Origin: Dyella sp. S184
GTDB taxonomy: Bacteria; Pseudomonadota; Gammaproteobacteria; Xanthomonadales; Rhodanobacteraceae
Direction: 5' to 3'
Length of the DNA: 64,000 bases
Assembly (NCBI RefSeq): GCF_009766065.1
Contig: NZ_LMUE01000009.1
Coordinates: 666,282-730,281, forward strand
The notes beneath the pieces were generated by a model. The model saw nothing but the letters and a program-made list of their open reading frames with translations, was not told where the DNA came from and made no database searches. Every line of letters starts with the position of its first letter. The stretch's first letter is position 1. A program made the translations under genes and the position numbers. Shown here one piece after another: positions 5,943-15,279 of this stretch.

Positions 5943-7973
5943 TCACTTCATTATTAAATATTTTGCCAGACCCGCGTCGTTTGCCGCATCTTGTGCCATG
6001 GAAGTAATGGCGGTGAGTTGCTGAGTATAATTGGCACCCTCCACGGTATATCCTGTTAAATCAACTGCTCCCGTCGCCAATTGCAGGCTGAGATAAGTAG
6101 CTTGAGCTGTTGTAGCTGCTCCCGCAACCTTGACCGCAAGCCCACCAACACCTGCTGTGACGGTAGCAGCTCCGTACAATTGACCGTAAGTAAATGCGTT
6201 TTTATAGTACTTTGAACATGGATCTATTGCTCCAGCTGTGTATATCGACTGATTTCTAAGATCTGCCAAACTCAATTGGCCAAAAGTAACTGCTGAAAAC
6301 ACTCCGTCGCCGAATCCAGTAACGCCATCCACCAGACCTTGTGGAAGCGGATCGCCCGGCATCCAAAACATCCCGTAGGGGTCAACGCGGCTCAGCGGGT
6401 TGCCGCCGACATAGGCATAGGTATTGATTCCGCCACTTTGCCCGATCGGATCACTCTCGATATATCGTCCCAGCCCCGACTTATAATCCCGAAACCCATT
6501 GTTCCAAGCCGACGTTTCCGCATCGTAGTACTGGCCGGGAAAGCCCAGGTTAAGCGTGATACTGGCCGTCGTGACGTTCTGCGTGAACGCCAGGTTCTGT
6601 GCCTGCCACACAATGTTGTGGCCTGAGTCCGTCACGACCTGCGGCCGACCGACCTGATCGTCGTCGATCGCGTCGGCCTGGTTGGCCGCCATACGGCCGA
6701 TCAGTCGGCCGTTAAGCCAGACGTAATCGACCCAGGCACCGCTCGGGTTTTCCGCCAGCAGGCTGCCGCTTTGATCCGGGGCGAAGTAGGTCGTCCCCGC
6801 TGTGCCCGTCTTGCGCAACCGCTGCCCCTCAGGGTTGACGTAGTAAGCCATGCCGCCAGCGGCATTCATCCGATTGAACGCATCGTAGTTATAGGTGATT
6901 GCGCCATTGACCGTGGTGGTATTGCCCTTGGCGTCGTAACCGTATTGCGCGCTGAGCGACCCCGACGCACTGACGATCTGGTTGCTAGTGGGGCTAACGT
7001 TGAGGAGCGACGATGCGCCGTCGCCGGTCTGCGCGATCCGGTTGCCATTGGCGTCGTACTGGAAACTTTCGTTGTCCACCCCGGAGTACACCGACACTAG
7101 GCGCGACATGGCGTCATAGCCGAAATATTGCGTCTGCGTGCCATCGATGCCGTTGGCGACCTGGGTAATACGGTCGGCATTGTCGTAGGTGAAACCCAGG
7201 CTCTGCACGCTCGGTACGCTGATGCCGGTCAGACGCCCATCCGTATCGTAGCCCATCGTATTGACCAGGCCGTTGCTGGAGGTCCACGACGCCATGCCCA
7301 GGTTCATCGGCTGATAGCTGATCGCGGTGGCGCCGTTGACCGTGGTGCCACCCATGGTCAGGGTCAGGCCCGAGACCACGCCATCGGTATAGGTGTAGTT
7401 GGCCTGGTTACCGTCTGGGTAGTTCACCGTCGTGACATGGCCCACGCTGTCATGGCTGTAACCCAGCGCATAGGTGGTGCTGCCGATGGTGAAGCCGCGA
7501 CCCGCGATCCAGCCTTCGGGCGTATAGCTGTACGACGTCGCGCCGGTGGCATCTCCGTCCGAGCACAGGCGCCCGAGGCCGTTGGTGCAGTTGTCGTAGG
7601 TGAAACTCTGTGTCAGGCCGCCCGCGCTGACGCTCGTCATGCGGTTCAGGCCGTCATAGCCGTAGGTGGTCTGCACGCCATCGGCACGCGTCATGCTGGA
7701 GCGGCGGCCGTAGCTGTCGTAGGCGTAGCTAGTCGTGCCGGTATCCGGGCTGACCTGCTGCCATAGCAGCCCCAGTCCATCGTGGGTATAGGTGGTCACC
7801 AAACCACGGGGATCGATCACGGTGGCCACATGATCCCCGGTATCGTAGGTGTTCTGCGTGACCACCGGACTGTCCGCGTAGGCTACTTGACCCGCCATCA
7901 GTCCGCCCAGCAGCAGGACAGGCAGTACGCGATGCCGGGACAGAAGGTGACGGATGGTTAGGGCCAGATCCAT
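5943..7973 (-). CDS. Secreted Rhs/YD-repeat protein with polymorphic C-terminal tip
   Basis: A 676-aa product. The start at 7973 is chosen because GGAGG lies nine bases upstream and a signal peptide (about residues 1-31, ending V-A-Y-A) follows. An in-frame ATG pair overlapping the stop of the upstream gene (8064-8066) is the alternative. From residue 35 to about 500 it is made of YD repeats (YDxxGRxxx). The Rhs core ends with RYIESDPIGQSGG and YAYVGGNPLSRVDPYG. The last 140 residues diverge and become AT-rich. They hold a hydrophobic stretch (AATVTAGVGGLAVKVAG), and the likely toxin is this tip. No PAAR domain is present. Confidence 0.85.
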   Translation of the reverse strand: MDLALTIRHLLSRHRVLPVLLLGGLMAGQVAYADSPVVTQNTYDTGDHVATVIDPRGLVTTYTHDGLGLLWQQVSPDTGTTSYAYDSYGRRSSMTRADGVQTTYGYDGLNRMTSVSAGGLTQSFTYDNCTNGLGRLCSDGDATGATSYSYTPEGWIAGRGFTIGSTTYALGYSHDSVGHVTTVNYPDGNQANYTYTDGVVSGLTLTMGGTTVNGATAISYQPMNLGMASWTSSNGLVNTMGYDTDGRLTGISVPSVQSLGFTYDNADRITQVANGIDGTQTQYFGYDAMSRLVSVYSGVDNESFQYDANGNRIAQTGDGASSLLNVSPTSNQIVSASGSLSAQYGYDAKGNTTTVNGAITYNYDAFNRMNAAGGMAYYVNPEGQRLRKTGTAGTTYFAPDQSGSLLAENPSGAWVDYVWLNGRLIGRMAANQADAIDDDQVGRPQVVTDSGHNIVWQAQNLAFTQNVTTASITLNLGFPGQYYDAETSAWNNGFRDYKSGLGRYIESDPIGQSGGINTYAYVGGNPLSRVDPYGMFWMPGDPLPQGLVDGVTGFGDGVFSAVTFGQLSLADLRNQSIYTAGAIDPCSKYYKNAFTYGQLYGAATVTAGVGGLAVKVAGAATTAQATYLSLQLATGAVDLTGYTVEGANYTQQLTAITSMAQDAANDAGLAKYLIMK

Positions 7974-8062
7974 GCTCGGTTTCCTCCGTGAATAAACCCG
8001 GTTGTCGTTATCGCAGCGCAACTTCATTGCGGCTGGCATCTTGTGAGGGCGTAGGCTCGTCA

Positions 8063-11000
8063 TCATTCTGTCCCCGCCACTTCGGCCGTCATCGTGCACG
8101 TAGAACTGGACACGTTGATGCCGGCCGCGTTGTAGAACGTCACGGTGACTTGATACTGCTGCCCTTCGATATTGCTGCTGTTCTTGCCCATGGCGACGGT
8201 GTAATTGCTCGAAGGGTTGCTGCTGAGCGCGGTAGGTGTGCTGGCTCCGTTGGTGACGGTGCCGCCTCCCAGGTTGGCCCCGCTCGCCAAGCCAACTTCG
8301 GTCCAGCTGTATTGCACCGTGGTGGCCCCGGATGGCACGGCGCCCGAGGTGACGTACGTATTGGCCACCTTCTGGTTCGAGGTGAAGACTTCCCAGGTAT
8401 TCCCACCCGTGATCTCGATGCCGATGGTGGACGAAGCGCCGCCGGTGCTGCCTGGGGAAGAACTGGTCGCGTAGGTTTGCCCGTTGATCGCGATCGGCAC
8501 CGGGATGGTCACTGCGGCAGTGGCCGTTGCACTCCAGCCACTGCAACCGCTGACATTGCAGCTCTGGATCCGGTAGCCGTAGCTTCCGCTCGCTTCGCCG
8601 CTGGCCGCCCAGCTGGTGGCTGCCGAGCTCAATACCGTCGTCCAGCTACCGCCATTGACTTGCTGCTGCAGGTTATAGCTGGTGGCGCCGCTCACCCCAC
8701 CCCAGCTCACCGTGTAACTGCCGGTGCCGTTGTTGGCGGGTACGGTGAGCGCAGGCACGCCAGGTATCGGCGGAAGGGTCACCGTGGTGGTTCCGGTGGT
8801 GCTCCACGGACCGCAGCCCACGGCATTGCAGGCCTGCACCTGGTAGGCATAACTGCCACTGACTTCACCACTCGCGCTCCAGCCGGTCGCTGCGGAGGCT
8901 TGGATGGTCGTCCAGCTGCCACTGTTGACGCGTTGTTGCAGGTTGTAGCTCGCTGCGCCACTGACACCGGTCCAGCTCACCGCGTAACTGCCCGTGGCAC
9001 TGCTGGCAGGTACGGTTAGCGTCGGTGCCGATGTCGGCGCGGTGGGAATCGATACGGTGGTGCTGCCCTGTGCGCTCCACGGACCACACCCTGTGGCATC
9101 GCAGGCCTTGACCTGATACCCATAACTGCCGCTCGGCTGACTGCTGGCATTCCAACTGGTCGAGGCGGGGTTGCTAGCAGTGACCCAAGAGCCACCATTG
9201 ACCTCTTCCTGCAAGACGTAGTTCGTCGCACCACTGACAGCGGTCCAACTGACGGTGTAATCACCGGTGTTGCTGCTGGCCGGTTCGCTCAGCGTGGGTG
9301 CCGCACTGGGCATCGGTGGGCTGGCACCCCCACTCTCCGTCGTCTGCGTGAGGCGATCGAGATGGTCATAGGTGTTTACCGTGCTGTGTCCCGCAGCGTC
9401 GGTGACCGTCAACACATTTCCGTTGCCGTCATAGCCGTAGGTCAGCGTCTGACCATGCTGACCCTGCTTCTGGTAGAGCCGGCCGAGCGCGTCGTAGAGC
9501 GCATTTTCGGACAGGCTTGTGACGCTGCCGCGCGTCACCACGTGACTGATGACATCGTCGTTCGAATCGTAGTCAAACGTTTCGGTCGACGTGCCGTCCT
9601 TGTCGTTATGCGTGATGGTCTTTAACCGCATCAAGGCATTGCGGTTCCAGGTGGTGACCTCGTTGTCCGGTGCCGTCAGCGTATAGAGCAAACCGAAGCC
9701 GTCGTAGGTGTATTGCCAAGTAGCTGCCGTACCGTTGGGGTAGGTGGTCTTGGTCTGTACACGACCGCGTGCGTCGTAGACGTAGTCGGTGGCGTCACCG
9801 TTGGGGCCGACGATGTGCTGGGCCTCACCGAGTCCGTTGTAGTTGCTGTAGGTGGTGGTCTGGCCGAGGCCGTTGGCGAACGAGGTCAGGTTACCGAGGG
9901 TGTCATAGGTGGAGACGTCCGTATCGCTGTTGTTCGGCGAGGGGTGGGTCACGGACAGGGTCTGGACCATGCCGTTGGCATACAAGGTGTAGTTGTAAAT
10001 GGTTGTGAGCGTCTGGCCGGATGTGCCGTTGCTGGACAGATTGGTTACAGCCACGGACGCCAGACGGTTCTGAGCGTTATACGTGTAGACGGTCTTGGAC
10101 CAGCCTTCGACCGTGACGCTCGTCAAGCGATTGAGCTGAAGGCTGGGATCCCAGACGTAGTCGGTGGTGCGTGCCTGCGAGGTGCCGGAGGCCTCGGTTT
10201 CGGTCTGCAACTGGCCGTTGGCGGCATACGTCAAGGTGTCAATGTTGCCGTTGTTGTCGACGGTTTGCGACGGGTTGCCGTTACTGTCGTAGGCATATGA
10301 GCTAGTGGTGGCACCGCAATCTTCGACCGCATTTTCGCTTACCGAGCTCAACTGTCCGTTGGAGGCCCCGCCAACGCCATTGGTGCCGGCATAGGTGTGG
10401 GTCGACACATGACCGAGTGGGTTGGTGAGCGTCGCGACCAGATTGCCCGCGCTATTTGTCGCGTAGGCCACTGAGTCCAACTCCGAGCCATCGGCCAGCG
10501 AGGTGCTATTGGCCCATTCGTAGTTAGGGCTGGTGGATGTGGTGACGTACGTGGTGTACGCATAGGGCACAGCGTTGTAATCGACCTCCGAAAGCACGTC
10601 CGCATAGGGCGTTACCGAAAAGCCGATGTATTTGAAGGTAATGACCGTGGCGGGTGAGCCAGGCAAGGTCATTGCGGCGACATCCGTGATGGCCGCATTG
10701 GGCGTGTAGGCATCCCCATAGTCGAACGTGTAGGCATTTCCAGCCGGATCGCTCACTGTGACGACTTGACCTTCGACGTTCTGGCCGTTTTGCTGGCTTT
10801 GTGTGAATGGGCCCGCCGCAATGGTGATGGATTGGCCATTGGTATGCGTGACGCTGGTAGGTATGGCCTCGTTGGCAGTTACTCCGCTGGCATAGTGGAA
10901 GGTCCAGCCGATGCCGGAGGCATCCGTGATGGACTGGATCTGCCCGGTCGACGAGTAGACCTCGGTTTCCGCATTCTCGTCCTGCAGACTGTAGTTGCCA

Positions 11001-11632
11001 GTCGTCGGATCTCGGCTCAACACTGCCACGGGATTGCTGACGCTCTGACCGTTGCTGAAGGTCTCCAGATAGGCTGAGTCGTTCGGCCCTCCCGCGAACT
11101 TCAGCGTCGAACCATCGGGGCGATGCGCGATCGTTTGTGAGCACCGACCTGTATTGTTATTGACTTGGGTGGAGCAATCGGTATCCAGCCAGTATTGGAA
11201 ATTGCTGGTCCATTTGGATGGACTTGCTGCCGTGTTGTAGTAGAGAACGTATTTGAGACCCATCTCACCGGGCATGGCGAAAATGGGATAGGTCTCCACT
11301 TTCGTTCCCGTCTGGGGAAGAATGGGTTTTCCGGTTTTGTCGCATGGGTTCAGGTTATTGGTATTCGACGGAGTACGGCTGGCAGTAGCGAAAACGGCAC
11401 TGGCATGCCAACCCGCGGTAATGTTGTCCACTTGGATGTTGCCAACCATGGGGATTCCCGCCGTTGGATCGGGGATGGAATAACCGGTTACAGGGATGGT
11501 GGGAAGCGTTTTTGCGTTTTCCGGTTTGGCTGGTGTTCCTGAGTCGTCTTGCGCACTCGCCATGCCAGATAAAAGCGTCAACAAACAGACGGACAGAAAT
11601 GCAGCGCCAAAGCGCGCCTTAGCGTGAGGCAT
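8063..11632 (-). CDS. Secreted YD-repeat protein with three Fn3-like repeats
   Basis: An 1189-aa product. Start 11632 has AGGGAG seven bases upstream and a signal peptide of about 27 residues ending M-A-S-A; a longer in-frame start upstream lacks both. A globular N-terminal part (to about residue 180) is followed by YD repeats (YDxxGRxxx, YDGNGNV) to about residue 760. Then come three near-identical Fn3-like domains of about 90 residues (SYTVSWxGVSGATSYNLQQ...CGPWS) and a unique threonine/serine-rich C-terminus. It overlaps the alternative start of the second YD gene and is probably cotranscribed with it. It has no Rhs core end, so the shell may be split over two proteins. Confidence 0.85.
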   Translation of the reverse strand: MPHAKARFGAAFLSVCLLTLLSGMASAQDDSGTPAKPENAKTLPTIPVTGYSIPDPTAGIPMVGNIQVDNITAGWHASAVFATASRTPSNTNNLNPCDKTGKPILPQTGTKVETYPIFAMPGEMGLKYVLYYNTAASPSKWTSNFQYWLDTDCSTQVNNNTGRCSQTIAHRPDGSTLKFAGGPNDSAYLETFSNGQSVSNPVAVLSRDPTTGNYSLQDENAETEVYSSTGQIQSITDASGIGWTFHYASGVTANEAIPTSVTHTNGQSITIAAGPFTQSQQNGQNVEGQVVTVSDPAGNAYTFDYGDAYTPNAAITDVAAMTLPGSPATVITFKYIGFSVTPYADVLSEVDYNAVPYAYTTYVTTSTSPNYEWANSTSLADGSELDSVAYATNSAGNLVATLTNPLGHVSTHTYAGTNGVGGASNGQLSSVSENAVEDCGATTSSYAYDSNGNPSQTVDNNGNIDTLTYAANGQLQTETEASGTSQARTTDYVWDPSLQLNRLTSVTVEGWSKTVYTYNAQNRLASVAVTNLSSNGTSGQTLTTIYNYTLYANGMVQTLSVTHPSPNNSDTDVSTYDTLGNLTSFANGLGQTTTYSNYNGLGEAQHIVGPNGDATDYVYDARGRVQTKTTYPNGTAATWQYTYDGFGLLYTLTAPDNEVTTWNRNALMRLKTITHNDKDGTSTETFDYDSNDDVISHVVTRGSVTSLSENALYDALGRLYQKQGQHGQTLTYGYDGNGNVLTVTDAAGHSTVNTYDHLDRLTQTTESGGASPPMPSAAPTLSEPASSNTGDYTVSWTAVSGATNYVLQEEVNGGSWVTASNPASTSWNASSQPSGSYGYQVKACDATGCGPWSAQGSTTVSIPTAPTSAPTLTVPASSATGSYAVSWTGVSGAASYNLQQRVNSGSWTTIQASAATGWSASGEVSGSYAYQVQACNAVGCGPWSTTGTTTVTLPPIPGVPALTVPANNGTGSYTVSWGGVSGATSYNLQQQVNGGSWTTVLSSAATSWAASGEASGSYGYRIQSCNVSGCSGWSATATAAVTIPVPIAINGQTYATSSSPGSTGGASSTIGIEITGGNTWEVFTSNQKVANTYVTSGAVPSGATTVQYSWTEVGLASGANLGGGTVTNGASTPTALSSNPSSNYTVAMGKNSSNIEGQQYQVTVTFYNAAGINVSSSTCTMTAEVAGTE
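8490..9310 (-). repeat. Three tandem Fn3-coding repeats, about 270 bp each
   Basis: Within the 1189-aa gene, three consecutive units encode near-identical domains. Each has G-S-Y-x-V-S-W, an L-Q-Q-x-V-N-x-G-S-W strand, then S-G-S-Y-x-Y-x-V-x-A/S-C-N and a C-G-P/G-W-S end. The DNA similarity suggests recent duplication and makes copy-number change by recombination likely. Confidence 0.75.
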
Positions 11633-12064
11633 GATAAAGCTCCCTGGACTCAAACGAGGACCAGCTAGTAATGGGCGGAAGGAAGGAATGCGCGAATGAG
11701 CCGCGGCCACGGTGGCGAGAGCGACCGTGCTGGAAGAGGGGTTCGCAAAAGGAGGGCCGTTGGTTGACACTCAGCCGCGCGACATGGCCGTCATCAGCGG
11801 CGAGCATCTGGATGTCGAGCGCTAGCTTGGTGAATCTTGTGGTCGGGATCACGATCAAAGCCGACCCGGCTCGCTGCGTATAGACGGCCGTAGATAGAGC
11901 CTGACGGCTCTCTGCCTTCCCTGACATCAGCTGCTCCCCAAATCCCTGCGCTCTTGCCGTTCCGTCATCAATTGATGCGGTAGGGAACCATTTTGATTTC
12001 ATCGCGTGGGGGCATGTCAAGGCGCAGGTTTTTACGCATCAGGAATGCTGAAAATTAGCCATTC
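11633..12064. other. Intergenic region upstream of the Rhs locus
   Basis: 432 bp between the RNB nuclease stop and the YD-repeat gene, both on the - strand. It should hold the promoter of the Rhs locus. A small hairpin (AGAGCC-tgac-GGCTCT near 11896-11911) is visible. Open frames here have poor codon use and no homologous motifs, so no gene is called. Confidence 0.4.
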
Positions 12065-13501
12065 TCACCCCACCAGTTCGAAGCGGGTGGTTCGCTTGAC
12101 CGGATCCGCCTCGACCAGCTTGACCTTGACGTCAGCACCCAGCGGCAGCGCGGACGCACTGGAAACACTGGCCTCGATCGCGGGATCGCGCACGATGACC
12201 ACGCCTTTCCTGGGATCGTTGGGTGCAACCTCGACAATGGCGCCAGCGAAGATGTCACCTATGCGCGTTGCCAACACCTCAGCTTCGGCGAGGTCGAGCA
12301 CGGCCTTCTCGTACTGGCGCGCGCGATGGCCGGAAGCCTGCATCGTGGCGGGCAGGCCCGGCAATGCCGAGAGTACCCACTCAGGTACCGGCTGCTTTGC
12401 GCACAACGCCACGCAGACTTCGCCGGTGTAGCGGTCGACCAGACGACGCAGCGGCGCGGTGGCATGAGTGTATTCCGCGGCCAGCGCCCACTGCATCGGT
12501 TGCGCGGGCAGCTCGCCATTGAACGCCGCGTAGCCGGCGCCGCGCAGCACGGTAGTGCACGCGGTCAGCATCGCGACATGGGTGTCCTTGGTGGGGTCGA
12601 GCGAGCGGATGAATGCGGGATAGCTTTGCGCGGGTGGCCAGTCGATGCCGAGCGCCTGCGCCGTGATGCGCAGGCGCTGCAATGACTGCGGCTCGGGCTC
12701 GGGCAGCGTGCGCAGCAGGCCGACCTTGGCCTGCACCATCAACTGCGCCGCGGCCATGCCGGTCAACAGCGAGATCTGCTCGTTCCAGTCCTCGACCGCC
12801 AGGCGCGCGCGAAATGCCAGTGTCCACCGACCGTCGACCACGTCGATCTCCTGCTCGGGTAGCGGCAGGCTGATGCCGCCCCGGGAGAATTCGCGCTGCT
12901 TCCGCAGTTCGCCAATCTCACGCAGCACGGCCCACATCGGGTCGGCGCTGCCCGCGTCGATGAGCTGCTGTACACCGGCGTAATTGAGCTTGGCGCGACT
13001 GTTGACGCGGGCGCGTCGCACATCGATGCTGCTGATCTCGCCACTCTTGTCCAGCTCGATCGTCCACAGCAATGCGGGGCGCAGCTGGCCGGGCAGCAGC
13101 GAGGTGGCACCCTCGGACAGCACCTTGGGATGCAGTGGAATCTTGGCGTCCGCACCGTACAGCGTTTCACCGCGCCGGTTCGCCTCGAGGTCGATCGGAT
13201 CACCGGCGCTGACGAACGCGGCGACATCGGCAATCGCGTAGTAGACGCGGTAACCGCCGTTGCTGTGCTCGACGTACATCGCCTGATCGAGATCCATCGA
13301 CTCGGGCGGGTCGATCGTGATCAGCGGGACGTCGGTGCGATCCAGTGCCGGCAACCGCGGATTCGCGGCGGCCCGTTCGGCAGCGGCCTCGACTTCCGCT
13401 GGAAACGCCAGCGGCAGTTTCATTTCGGCCTGGATATCGCGCATGCTTTGCGCGAGTACATTGTCGTCGGCTTGAACGTGGATGCGGCGAGTGGTCGACA
13501 A
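12065..13501 (-). CDS. RNB-domain exoribonuclease (RNase II/R-like, short form)
   Basis: A 478-aa protein starting with TTG behind AGGAAG. It contains the RNB catalytic domain that degrades RNA from the 3' end. The motif ITIDPPESMDLDQAM supplies the metal-binding aspartates, and YADVAAFV-like and HATAPLRRLVDRY segments are conserved. The N-terminal cold-shock domains of RNase II/R (about 80-200 residues) are absent. Only a short OB-like tail (FAGAIVEVAPNDPRKGVVIV...) stands where the S1 domain would be. Its RNA choice is therefore likely different from RNase R. It is monocistronic. Confidence 0.88.
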   Translation of the reverse strand: MSTTRRIHVQADDNVLAQSMRDIQAEMKLPLAFPAEVEAAAERAAANPRLPALDRTDVPLITIDPPESMDLDQAMYVEHSNGGYRVYYAIADVAAFVSAGDPIDLEANRRGETLYGADAKIPLHPKVLSEGATSLLPGQLRPALLWTIELDKSGEISSIDVRRARVNSRAKLNYAGVQQLIDAGSADPMWAVLREIGELRKQREFSRGGISLPLPEQEIDVVDGRWTLAFRARLAVEDWNEQISLLTGMAAAQLMVQAKVGLLRTLPEPEPQSLQRLRITAQALGIDWPPAQSYPAFIRSLDPTKDTHVAMLTACTTVLRGAGYAAFNGELPAQPMQWALAAEYTHATAPLRRLVDRYTGEVCVALCAKQPVPEWVLSALPGLPATMQASGHRARQYEKAVLDLAEAEVLATRIGDIFAGAIVEVAPNDPRKGVVIVRDPAIEASVSSASALPLGADVKVKLVEADPVKRTTRFELVG

Positions 13502-13665
13502 GGGCGCTCTTCCTGGCGTGGTACCTTTCGGCAGTCCGGGGCCAACAGATCGCCCCTGTGGTGGTCATGCTGCCCGGAATATACACGCGTCGTTCGGGAC
13601 TTCCGTCGGCACCCCGCTAGGTGTAGAAACAGCAGGGTCATTCCCCGCATCCTGTCGACTGCATC

Positions 13666-14139
13666 ATGACTGCCTCTGCCCTGCTGATCCGTCTGGCCGA
13701 AGACGACGACGACTTCATCCTCTCGCTGGTACCACGCTTCGTGGATTTCACCCTGCCACCGTGGCGACGTCGGCACGAATGTGTCGAGGGGATCCGCAAT
13801 GACTTGCTGCGGCATCTGGAGGACCAGCCGGCGAACAGCTACCTGTTCGTGGCCGAGGATGCGAATGGCGAACGGGTGGGCTTCATCCATCTGCAACGTA
13901 CCGCGGATTTCTTCACCGGGCGCAGCAATTGCCACGTTTCCGACTTGGCCGTAGCACCGCGGCACGAGAGCAACGGGGTCGGCCGCGCCCTGTTGGCGCA
14001 TGCAGAGGAATGGGCGCGCGAACATCATTGCCAGCTGGTGACGCTGGCGGTGTTTCCCGGCAACGAGCGGGCGCGAGCGCTGTACGAGGCGACCGGCTAC
14101 GCGCCGGATCTGCTGCGGCTGGCCAAATCGGTGCGCTGA
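13666..14139 (+). CDS. GNAT-family N-acetyltransferase
   Basis: A 157-aa protein with the acetyl-CoA-binding motif A (HVSDLAVAPRHESNGVGRALLAHAEEWA) and the late motif NERARALYEATGY. It is thus a small-molecule or protein acetyltransferase of the RimI-like type. The substrate cannot be deduced. It stands alone, divergent from the RNB nuclease gene, and is followed by a strong bidirectional terminator. Confidence 0.85.
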   Translation: MTASALLIRLAEDDDDFILSLVPRFVDFTLPPWRRRHECVEGIRNDLLRHLEDQPANSYLFVAEDANGERVGFIHLQRTADFFTGRSNCHVSDLAVAPRHESNGVGRALLAHAEEWAREHHCQLVTLAVFPGNERARALYEATGYAPDLLRLAKSVR

Positions 14140-14152
14140 GCGGGCGCGACAC

Positions 14153-14185
14153 AAAAAAAGATGGTGCTCACGCACCATCTTTTTT
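14153..14185. terminator. Bidirectional rho-independent terminator
   Basis: Stem AGATGGTGC/GCACCATCT with a four-base loop, flanked by seven A on the left and six T on the right. It can stop the GNAT transcript on the + strand and the SapC transcript on the - strand. Confidence 0.9.
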
Positions 14186-14254
14186 AAAGCGACGAATGGC
14201 TTGTTCAGGTATCGATCGCAACGGCGTGTCGCCGCAACGATCGCCAGCACATGC

Positions 14255-15040
14255 TCAGTTCTTGGTGGCGCTGCCGGCCGCTTCGGCCTGCTCACGCAAG
14301 GTCAATCGGTGGGTCAGCCGATCGATGTTGGACAAAGACAGAAGGTGTCCGTAGATCCAGCCGAAGATGCCGTCACGGGCGAATTCATGAGCCGTCTTCT
14401 CGTCCAGCGCACGCAGCCTCTCCTCGTTGATCACGAACAGACCATTGAGATTGATCGAACGGCCATCCGCACCGTCCTTGCCAGTCTGCTGCAGACGGAT
14501 GTTGCGCAACTCCAACAGATTATGCTTGTTGAGCTGTTCCACGAACCACTTGGTGCGTGCCACGTTCTGCTGGAATTCGCCAAGGAAGTCCACGGCACGA
14601 GTCAGCATCTCGGTATCGGTGCCGTCGTCCTTGAACAGGCGTTCGCCTTCGGTGGTGTTGAAACCTTCGTAGTGCTCATCGAGGAAAACGGTGAAGTCAT
14701 CACCGTCTTTCTGATCCGCGGGCTTCTCAGCGAGCACGAACGGATAGCGGCGCACGAACGCCGGGATATAGGTGTTCAATGCCCACTGACCGTCGGTATC
14801 GACGTACAGGTTTTCGTTCTCGCGCAGACCCAGCAATGCCACCGGACCAGCCGTTGCCGCGTCCGCGCCTGCAAACACGATCAGCAGGTCGCGCGCGGCG
14901 GCGCTGAACTCCGCACCGGTGATCGGCACCGAATGCACGTTCATGGCGAACTTCACGTTCGGCACGCCCTTCAGGCGCAAATCCTTGTGGGCAGTACGGT
15001 TAAGCGGTACCGGGCGCTCGTAAAAAAGAACTTCAGCCAC
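14255..15040 (-). CDS. SapC family protein
   Basis: A 261-aa protein with the SapC layout: an N-terminal strand region ending in NYVDTDGQWALNTYIP-like residues, the RRYPF motif typical of the family, then a helical half with LTRAVDFLGEF and a C-terminal SLSNIDRLTHRL helix. SapC was first described with Campylobacter S-layer proteins. In this order it is often found near TonB-dependent receptors, but its activity is unknown. Start ATG is supported by GAGG upstream. It appears cytosolic, without a signal peptide. Confidence 0.85.
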   Translation of the reverse strand: MAEVLFYERPVPLNRTAHKDLRLKGVPNVKFAMNVHSVPITGAEFSAAARDLLIVFAGADAATAGPVALLGLRENENLYVDTDGQWALNTYIPAFVRRYPFVLAEKPADQKDGDDFTVFLDEHYEGFNTTEGERLFKDDGTDTEMLTRAVDFLGEFQQNVARTKWFVEQLNKHNLLELRNIRLQQTGKDGADGRSINLNGLFVINEERLRALDEKTAHEFARDGIFGWIYGHLLSLSNIDRLTHRLTLREQAEAAGSATKN

Positions 15041-15279
15041 GTTGACTACCTCTGCCCCCGCCGTGCCGGGTCACCACTGAAGCGCCCCTACCAAACCCGG
15101 CGTCGGGTCTGTGTTGATCCATGATCATATCAGCGCGGCCGGACGCCCGCGACTGCGCCTGGACTGGCCTGCGCACGGCATTTGCATGCGAATTGCAATC
15201 AAATTGGTCTATGCTGGCTCCAGACAAGCATTCTGCATCGCTGAAACGCTCTCAAAGCCCTGGCTGAAGGACGATCTAC

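Noticed and set aside
7988-9019. Long + strand open frame of 343 codons in the Rhs region
   Set aside because: Complement of the YD-repeat gene. Composition reflects its antisense, with no recognisable motif.
5943-11632. Rhs proteins as type VI secretion effectors
   Set aside because: Both have signal peptides and no PAAR or VgrG link, and tssE is 52 kb away, so Sec export is more likely.
11619-12020. 133-codon - strand frame upstream of the Rhs locus
   Set aside because: Poor codon use, no ribosome binding site or domain, and it overlaps the signal peptide region of the real gene.
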